A stretch of 64,000 nt of DNA, from the NCBI RefSeq assembly GCF_014839805.1, contig NC_051131.1, positions 14,744,913 through 14,808,912 of the forward strand, given 5' to 3'. The position numbers and the translations under genes were made by a program. Source of the DNA: Manduca sexta (lineage: Eukaryota; Arthropoda; Insecta; Lepidoptera; Sphingidae). Under the pieces are notes generated by a model. That model did no database searches and was not told the DNA's origin. It saw only the letters and a program-made list of their open reading frames with translations. Shown here one piece after another: positions 62,501 through 64,000 of the stretch. Each line of letters begins with the position of its first letter. Within the stretch, counting starts at the first letter, position 1.

Positions 62501-62633
62501 GCCAGGAGGAGTAGGAGGTGGCGTAGTAGCCGGCGTCGCTGGCCTCGTGCTCGGCGCGCCACTGCGCCTCCAGCGCGTCCAGCAGCGACATCTTGCGCTC
62601 GTGCGCATAGTGCGCCTCCACCGTGCTGTCCCA
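25904..62633 (-). CDS. Vps13D: Vps13D bridge-like lipid transfer protein, 68 exons, N-terminus missing
   Basis: I joined 68 exons by GT-AG sites and phase; together they give 12,312 nt ending in TAG at 25906-25904, so 4,103 residues are in the window. Known VPS13D is about 4,400 aa, so roughly 100 N-terminal residues lie to the right. Order of parts (residue numbers of the partial protein): chorein/extended chorein, 1-350; lipid-channel RBG repeats to about 2,850; a VAB-type adaptor region, about 2,870-3,320; a ricin B-like segment, 3,360-3,520; an ATG2_C-like region, 3,710-3,930; a PH-like C-terminus. The ricin-like part identifies VPS13D rather than VPS13A/B/C. The family moves phospholipids at ER contacts with mitochondria and peroxisomes, with Miro as a VPS13D partner; this is family knowledge. 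Details of each part are in the block entries below. Confidence 0.95.
26718..30132 (-). CDS. Vps13D: Vps13D exons 61-66: ATG2_C-like region
   Basis: Exons 30132-29948, 29676-29514, 27974-27792, 27574-27400, 27228-27097, 26889-26718 (partial residues 3594-3929). Exon 63 has LGLTLIKFEDAAVELEPFVR; exon 64 has AAKILGSVDFLGNPLGFVAD, SEGVSGLLLEGNVGALLKNV and THGISNSAAKVSG; exon 65 has HIAAGFRGLGLGILG; exon 66 has ATQEGLGGFIAGVGKGLVGT and VTKPVIGVLDLAAETASALR. This run of amphipathic helices is the most conserved part of VPS13 proteins and lies against the acceptor membrane. The intron 27975-29513 (1.5 kb) shows no exon and no recognised repeat. Confidence 0.96.
27975..29513 (-). other. Vps13D intron 62
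   Basis: AT-rich intron of about 1.5 kb between the exons ending 29514 and starting 27974. Only spurious short frames are visible, and no repeat family was recognised. Confidence 0.6.
30318..31548 (-). CDS. Vps13D: Vps13D exons 57-60: ricin B-like segment
   Basis: Exons 31548-31420, 31220-31106, 30991-30638, 30545-30318 (partial residues 3318-3593). Exon 57 has NALVLEVPMGSNRVVLGRKR; exon 58 has SQLWRRGPNNQLIHEGSSPP. Exon 59, the longest of the gene, reads VLDIEEAAPRPG ... LVLRRADPRRASTQAWRV ... CAHRNLCVQPEG, with the Q-x-W and repeated LVL/LCV pattern of ricin B-type trefoils. Only VPS13D in the family has this. Exon 60 opens with an acidic patch (EDSEEEQSEESSG), then VAGLSVSLVARSPPAELVHA. 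The domain is compact and may be a degenerate lectin; sugar binding has not been shown from sequence. Confidence 0.92.
31718..34103 (-). CDS. Vps13D: Vps13D exons 50-56: VAB (SHR-BD) adaptor-binding region
   Basis: Exons 34103-33905, 33745-33557, 33355-33146, 32949-32731, 32517-32321, 32148-32004, 31917-31718 (partial residues 2865-3317). Key motifs are AGHTLTLVPELRLENLLPLE (exon 50), the YWLVNRTGLPLVFRAEG and QFAEHEVARMVAPLLFSFAE pair (exon 52), GRGRYRHTNIVTLAPRYQLH and NNTSHTLQFAQK (exon 53), LPWHWARHEREQLLCVRV and WSGGFRIDAP (exon 54), and PPPLRIHNYSPVSIMFHQ (exon 55). These are the strongest family matches in the window. In known VPS13 proteins the VAB region binds organelle adaptors through Pro-x-Pro motifs; for VPS13D the mitochondrial/peroxisomal partner is Miro. 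Introns are 150-430 bp with nothing else visible. Confidence 0.95.
34428..35545 (-). mobile_element. Helitron unit A (hairpin-type 3' end)
   Basis: Contains the intact 3' terminus CTAGCTTTTGCCCGCGGCTC (plus-strand view), a segment shared with units D and F (GGCTAAAGTTTTCCGTTATA), about six 123-bp repeats from 34764, and a 5' end with three CAAA repeats. It ends at the junction TATAATAGTA|CTAG. Confidence 0.8.
35546..36900 (-). mobile_element. Helitron unit B (alternative 3' end)
   Basis: Instead of the hairpin end it starts CTAGCCACATTTTAAAAATT and carries a 270-bp segment (GAATTGAATTGATATATTTA ... AATGTGACGAGGATGCCG) shared with units C and E. It has about eight 123-bp repeats, the most of any unit, and a short CAAA run. 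Confidence 0.8.
36901..37915 (-). mobile_element. Helitron unit C (alternative 3' end)
   Basis: Same CTAGCCACAT-type segment as unit B, then about five 123-bp repeats of mixed subtype and a long CAAA run at 37850-37890. It is very similar to unit E, including repeat subtypes with ACTACACTAATAAAGAGCTA. Confidence 0.8.
37916..39024 (-). mobile_element. Helitron unit D (hairpin-type 3' end)
   Basis: The 3' end is CTAGCTTTTGCTCGCGGCTC (one base different from unit A), followed by about six 123-bp repeats and a short CAAA run. Its first part is nearly identical to unit F. Confidence 0.8.
39025..40150 (-). mobile_element. Helitron unit E (alternative 3' end)
   Basis: Starts CTAGCCACATTTT like B and C, has about six 123-bp repeats and a long CAAA run. 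Units E and F together look like a duplicate of C and D. Confidence 0.8.
40151..41167 (-). mobile_element. Helitron unit F (hairpin-type 3' end, canonical 5' terminus)
   Basis: Has the hairpin 3' end, about five 123-bp repeats, the longest CAAA run (41098-41140), and the only full 5' terminus, TCTATACTATTATATAAAGC on the minus strand. The other units lack the first four bases, TCTA. Confidence 0.8.
41191..44082 (-). CDS. Vps13D: Vps13D exons 44-49: end of channel, start of adaptor-binding region
   Basis: Exons 44082-43889, 43694-43517, 43412-43288, 42971-42734, 42502-42358, 41419-41191 (partial residues 2496-2864). Exon 44 ends LSVDYYNRTLSGWEPVIEPW, and exon 45 continues K-FETRWEQTL, the VPS13 signature DYYN..L..WEP.IEPW. 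Exon 46 has FVPYALRNHTGHPLWFTTLL. Exon 47 has DPVCVDRVGVFFRHLTHN. Exon 48 has ARIVLEVSLEGSARKLVTVR SALQLINKLPHP-type sequence, which opens the VAB (SHR-BD) adaptor region. Exon 49 is very GC-rich and ends YR before the 7.1-kb Helitron-filled intron. The introns of about 850-940 bp at 42503-42733 and 41420-42357 show no exon. Confidence 0.9.
44266..46135 (-). CDS. Vps13D: Vps13D exons 38-43, region where a UBA domain would be expected
   Basis: Exons 46135-45998, 45794-45617, 45461-45291, 45026-44924, 44806-44607, 44364-44266 (partial residues 2199-2495). Exon 38 has YTILVNNMRLMAILDWWEAA; exon 39 has VTDSQLVLVEDASVWDTNAV; exon 40 has NELEVFSCVLGLEEETALSI then IEPAALH; exon 41 has LNLRLSYHDMRMFASMLQSL. 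These match the VPS13 order. Exon 42 is a Gly/Ala/Pro-rich, low-complexity segment (SAGGWAPPPRWARAHHAPAP) instead of the helical UBA domain reported near here in other VPS13D proteins. Exon 43 (CITLCVIDDCMDSDVPLLEV) resumes the conserved fold. A 28-bp AT-rich duplication lies in the intron after exon 40 (45033-45094). Confidence 0.9.
45033..45094. repeat. tandem duplication of a 28-bp AT-rich unit
   Basis: CAAAATATTTTTTATAATTA followed by AAAAAA occurs twice in direct succession in the intron after Vps13D exon 40. It is probably replication slippage. Confidence 0.7.
46391..48643 (-). CDS. Vps13D: Vps13D exons 32-37
   Basis: Exons 48643-48490, 48399-48192, 48115-47951, 47820-47651, 47335-47174, 46515-46391 (partial residues 1871-2198). 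Exon 32 has FVHELYAFANEFSLLRRVIM. Exon 33 has LSVVCDAPVIVLPVAGRARA, another PxIVxP repeat. Exon 35 has DVAQYRLVRGVLAHNLAEPL followed by a His/Gln-rich string. Exon 36 has INFIKSNLLVEMYSDFSQDI then DLVS, a well-conserved VPS13 segment (VSxxxx.E.YS..S.DIDLVS). Exon 37 has ILVSDTRYAKEPANRRGNVF. The intron between exons 36 and 37 (46516-47173) carries a plus-strand SINE at 46689-47000. Confidence 0.9.
46689..47000 (+). mobile_element. tRNA-derived SINE
   Basis: The head GGCGATAGCCTAGTTGGGTG (A box) and GCAGGTTCAAATCCCAAGGG (B box) are a polymerase III promoter. The body has GGTGAAGGAAAACATCGTGA, CCAATCCGCACTAGGCCAGC and TAGAGGAGGCCCGTGCTCAG, standard text of lepidopteran SINEs. It lies antisense to Vps13D in the intron between exons 36 and 37. 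A relative in the opposite orientation lies at 54050-54330. Confidence 0.85.
48967..50819 (-). CDS. Vps13D: Vps13D exons 26-31
   Basis: Exons 50819-50693, 50587-50451, 50318-50097, 50010-49783, 49589-49451, 49252-48967 (partial residues 1492-1870). Exon 28 reads SLHSITMEDLTKEPDSKHRL then LMVSHAPRVPP, close to the VPS13D form of this repeat. Exon 29 has an acidic alanine run (DDVDADADAEANADADRR) and ends DPKHPLFEEKYNK. Exon 30 has INSLNLIVSIDSWVAVLDFFG-type sequence (VEFNSLNLIVSIDSWVAVLD), again the VPS13D pattern. Exon 31 is long, Arg/Gly-rich and strongly GC-biased, with VHGRLGALRVCDLTPR. Introns are short and contain no other element. Confidence 0.9.
50925..53176 (-). CDS. Vps13D: Vps13D exons 21-25
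   Basis: Exons 53176-52952, 52600-52297, 52152-51986, 51820-51603, 51071-50925 (partial residues 1138-1491). Exon 22 has HVASVWYTHSGPLLRELRSCL and a Ser-rich tail. Exon 23 starts SVSVELESPVVVVPRSAAST followed by VAHLGRMSLLNQPG, the classic VPS13 SPxVVIPR.S.S...AHLG motif. Exon 23 ends at overlapping donors GTAC|GTAC; only the second (after 51986) keeps frame with exon 24 (RFDNNFMVCIDETNHKV). Exon 25 has KIVGGLHVSACREQYEQLLET. The 530-bp intron between exons 24 and 25 (51072-51602) shows no other feature. Confidence 0.9.
53468..55098 (-). CDS. Vps13D: Vps13D exons 17-20: Ser/Pro and Trp/Gly-rich linker
   Basis: Exons 55098-54935, 54765-54463, 53978-53833, 53609-53468 (partial residues 886-1137). 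Exon 17 has four tandem TSP triplets followed by GSPDGRGSLPHPHA. Exon 18 begins with a low-complexity stretch holding eight tryptophans in Gly/Thr/Asn-rich sequence (TWGSATWGQGGAWNGNG), then returns to a conserved fold with LIALELCIVKGDGDSEELRI. Exon 20 has HRLGVLLLRAAMHEGNVVARKIATATI, a channel repeat. The frame is fixed by both neighbours. A SINE in the opposite orientation lies in the intron between exons 18 and 19 (54050-54330). Confidence 0.9.
54050..54330 (-). mobile_element. tRNA-derived SINE, 3' part altered
   Basis: On the minus strand it begins near the A-box-like CGGCGAGAGTCCAGTTGTTA, followed by CGAATGTCCGCAGGTTTAAG (B box), CATCGTAAAGAAACC and CCAATCCGCACTAGGCCAGC, the same order as the SINE at 46689. 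It carries more changes and loses the 3' AGTAGAGGAGG block after GGTGGACTAAG. It is in sense orientation in the Vps13D intron between exons 18 and 19. Confidence 0.75.
55323..57665 (-). CDS. Vps13D: Vps13D exons 10-16: first channel repeats
   Basis: Exons 57665-57497, 57392-57221, 57029-56903, 56622-56499, 56325-56174, 55966-55816, 55501-55323 (partial residues 528-885). The DISAPQILLVQE and SVLVVDFGRL motifs in exon 11, EMFMTPCSTPPGS in exon 12, LSDLQILVGRVRDNWKYA in exon 13, and VDALQTYGPDFELLVASHKH in exon 16 follow the order in VPS13 proteins, the last being close to VPS13D. Exon 15 encodes a Pro/Ser/Glu-rich acidic linker (SEAEDSSMSSETERSE). Introns here are short (about 100-500 bp) and show nothing but AT-rich DNA. 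Confidence 0.92.
57822..59880 (-). CDS. Vps13D: Vps13D exons 5-9
   Basis: Exons 59880-59699, 59437-59314, 59100-58890, 58601-58424, 57952-57822 (partial residues 253-527). Exon 5 carries EFEWRTPLHVLRALRE. Exon 6 has HWFPQWWGWYSTP, matching the WWGW stretch found near this place in VPS13 proteins. Exon 7 has EEEILGAIADSLDD, KKDTVFAKFEFILNNGSLNL, a beta-rich repeat of the lipid channel. Exons 8-9 continue with LPHTLF-type turns and FQLTYEKKPFG. Phases run 1-0, 0-1, 1-2, 2-0, 0-2. The intron between exons 8 and 9 contains an inverted-repeat element (57981-58298). Confidence 0.9.
57981..58298. mobile_element. MITE-like element with long terminal inverted repeats
   Basis: ATTGGAACGGGAAGCGGAAC at 58018-58037 has an exact reverse complement at 58189-58208. 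Outwards the arms still match (CCCTACTCTGACGCTCTTACTGGCAA at the left; TTGCCAGTCAGAGTGCCAGAGCAGGG at the right), but the right arm has about 40 extra bases containing a second CTGGC motif. It is non-coding and lies in the intron between Vps13D exons 8 and 9. Confidence 0.65.
60142..62633 (-). CDS. Vps13D: Vps13D exons 1-4 of the window: chorein N-terminal region
   Basis: Exons 62633-62454, 61213-60959, 60732-60565, 60295-60142 (partial residues 1-252). The first begins WDSTVEAHYAHERKMSLLDA and runs to LLANIVENLQ, continuous with LKLNDVHIRYEDAL in the second; IVENLQ/LKxxDVHIRYED is the hallmark of the VPS13/ATG2 chorein region. Exon 3 has VRRERTHLPLRSRTRPR, and exon 4 has the HARAWWIYALD motif of the family. 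In known structures this end takes up lipid at the ER, and FFAT-like motifs in VPS13 proteins bind VAP. Exon 1 begins after a CAG acceptor in phase 0, so at least one upstream coding exon is beyond the window. A SINE lies in the first complete intron (61802-62014). Confidence 0.93.
61802..62014 (-). mobile_element. tRNA-derived SINE, second family
   Basis: On the minus strand the head reads GGCTGCTTCGGTGGCGTAGT with an A-box-like motif, and CTCGGGTTCGATCCTCGGCT as the B box. The body on the plus strand has CACCTTCTTTCCGCCGTGTG, GGCAGCGAGCCTATCGCCAT and ATTCCAGACTCCAAACTGAT, which I recognise from other lepidopteran introns. It is in sense orientation in the Vps13D intron between the first two exons of the window. 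The tRNA-like head is not a functional tRNA. Confidence 0.7.
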
Positions 62634-64000
62634 CTGGACACACGCATCACACATACAGAACCCTGGGCCACAACTACTTACAACACTTAGCAGTGAATAT
62701 ACTACGTTGGCTTTAGACAGATAATTATTATTAGTTAGGTTCAAGTTCATAGAAGGTAAGTAAGAAAGAAAAGAGTTTTAGTCTTGACACAACATTCAGT
62801 TACAAAAACACATAGCTTGTACAATGTACTACATAGCTTTAATGTTCCGACAATGGGCTACTCATTCAGCTTTATGCTTCTGCAATAAAGCTGCAGCGCT
62901 GGTTATATTTTTTTTTAAATCTTTATTTAAGGAGCTTGGTCGTTATTTCGCGACAATGTCGCTCCGTACGTCCACTTTTACCCGTGCCTACAAAATTTTG
63001 ATGAAATCAAAATATTTTTTTAATAAAGCCTTTTGGCGGTTAGGTTAGAACCTCTTCCGATACAGGAACCGACAAAAAGCTATTTATGCTGCCCACATTA
63101 AAGCTCAAAGGCCCACTCCGCACACACTCCGACAAAACATGAAGTACGTCATGTCTTACTCCACAGTCAGATCAGTATGGGGAGTTTCGATAAGAAGCCC
63201 AAGTGTGAGGCTGATGTCTAGTCGGTATACAGACTGGAAGCATACATAAAAAGATAAATAAAAAATAAATAACACAAACAAAAAATAACACAGAATGTCG
63301 TGTCAGTCGCTCAAGTCTATATGCCGTATTGCCGATACTCTTTGTACAGATTGAGATCTATAATATTTATTGCCGAGGACTGTGCGATACAGTTTCTGTA
63401 TTGTACAAGCATTTTATACACCTACTCTATTTAATACGTATCGCCTAGTTCAAAATTACCTAATAAGGAATACTTTTATTATAATACTAGCTTCCGCTCG
63501 CAGCTTCGCCCGCGTGGATTTCGGACTTCAAAAATGGAGCCGGTCGCGAACGTTCGAGAATGTTCGTTTTACCAAGCTACTCGCTAGGTGATTCGCTAGC
63601 CTCTAGGTGCCAAGCTAGCCGCCTGCCTGTGCGTTCGCGACATTATATATATACAAAAATAATCCTTATAGCATGATTCAGTATTCACGCATGATGGCTT
63701 ATTATTAGCGTATTTCATGTATAACTTTGGTGTTTCTATACCGATTTCTATGATTCTTTTTATGGAATATTTAATAATGTTAACTTTTTTAATTAGGGAT
63801 GACTGAGAGTGTTATAAACGTAAGAGTAGACAAATATAACACAAGTCGACAAAAAAAAAAAAATCTGTGTTTCTGTTCTAATGCTTGAATTCTGATTCCA
63901 AACATCGAAAAACACTCGGATATCCATTTTTAACCCTTAAAGTTTGCTTTTGTCTGATTTATGTTGACAAGTACGTTTTAAAGATTTTAAATGATTCTTA
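62634..64000 (-). other. Vps13D intron upstream of the first visible exon
   Basis: I searched the minus strand for the N-terminal chorein exon (a start of the MLEG/VLNxYLGKYV type) and see none, so it must lie past 64000. The stretch holds a Helitron 3' end at 63487 and less AT-rich repeat-like sequence at about 63060-63250 that I cannot assign. Confidence 0.5.
63487..63520 (-). mobile_element. Helitron 3' terminus fragment
   Basis: CTAGCTTCCGCTCGCAGCTT followed by CGCCCGCGTGG is the hairpin plus CTAG end seen at 34428, read in minus orientation. The rest of the element to the right is not clearly of the same family, and no matching 5' end is seen nearby. Confidence 0.5.

Noticed and set aside
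62824..63591. Short plus-strand ORFs near the right edge
   Set aside because: Lie in a Vps13D intron with repeat debris; no motif, and the minus strand lacks the expected N-terminal exon too.

Overview
This is a eukaryotic nuclear window, almost certainly from a moth or butterfly. The genes are split into many short, visibly GC-rich exons in AT-rich DNA with GT-AG introns. The repeats look lepidopteran: Helitron ends of the type CTAGCTTTTGCCCGCGGC, tRNA-derived SINEs, and small inverted-repeat elements (MITEs). The species cannot be named from the sequence.

Layout from left to right. A tRNA-Ser(UGA) lies at 71-152 (+). A seven-exon gene at 1963-6705 (+) encodes a RING E3 ubiquitin ligase of the RNF34/RFFL (CARP) family, followed by a long AT-rich 3' flank. 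An eight-exon gene at 12268-19524 (-) encodes the zinc-dependent ester hydrolase family of human C11orf54 (DUF1907), here with a signal-peptide-like leader exon. An AT-rich, repeat-bearing stretch at 19525-25903 follows; part of it is probably the 3' UTR of the next gene. From 25904 to 62633 (-) lies most of Vps13D, a giant bridge-like lipid transfer protein. I reconstructed 68 consecutive coding exons from splice signals and reading phase. They join into one open frame of 12,312 nt (4,103 codons plus stop). Only the N-terminal exon(s), roughly the first hundred residues, lie beyond the right edge.

The most striking structure is in one Vps13D intron (34428-41167). It is a head-to-tail concatemer of six Helitron-type units, each carrying a 123-bp minisatellite. 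The outer ends are canonical (A|TC...CTAG|T), and all five internal junctions are identical and slightly truncated. It lies 23 bp from a 5' splice site, in the sense orientation of the host gene. Other points are a Trp/Gly-rich linker in Vps13D, no recognisable UBA domain where VPS13D usually has one, tandem overlapping GTAC splice donors, and a one-base phase conflict in the C11orf54-like model.

The three protein genes do not form an operon or an evident functional unit. RNF34/RFFL-type ligases act in ubiquitin signalling, C11orf54 is a soluble metal hydrolase, and VPS13D carries lipids at ER-mitochondria and ER-peroxisome contacts. Exon boundaries were read by eye and may be off by a base or two; the continuous phase across 68 exons is the main check.
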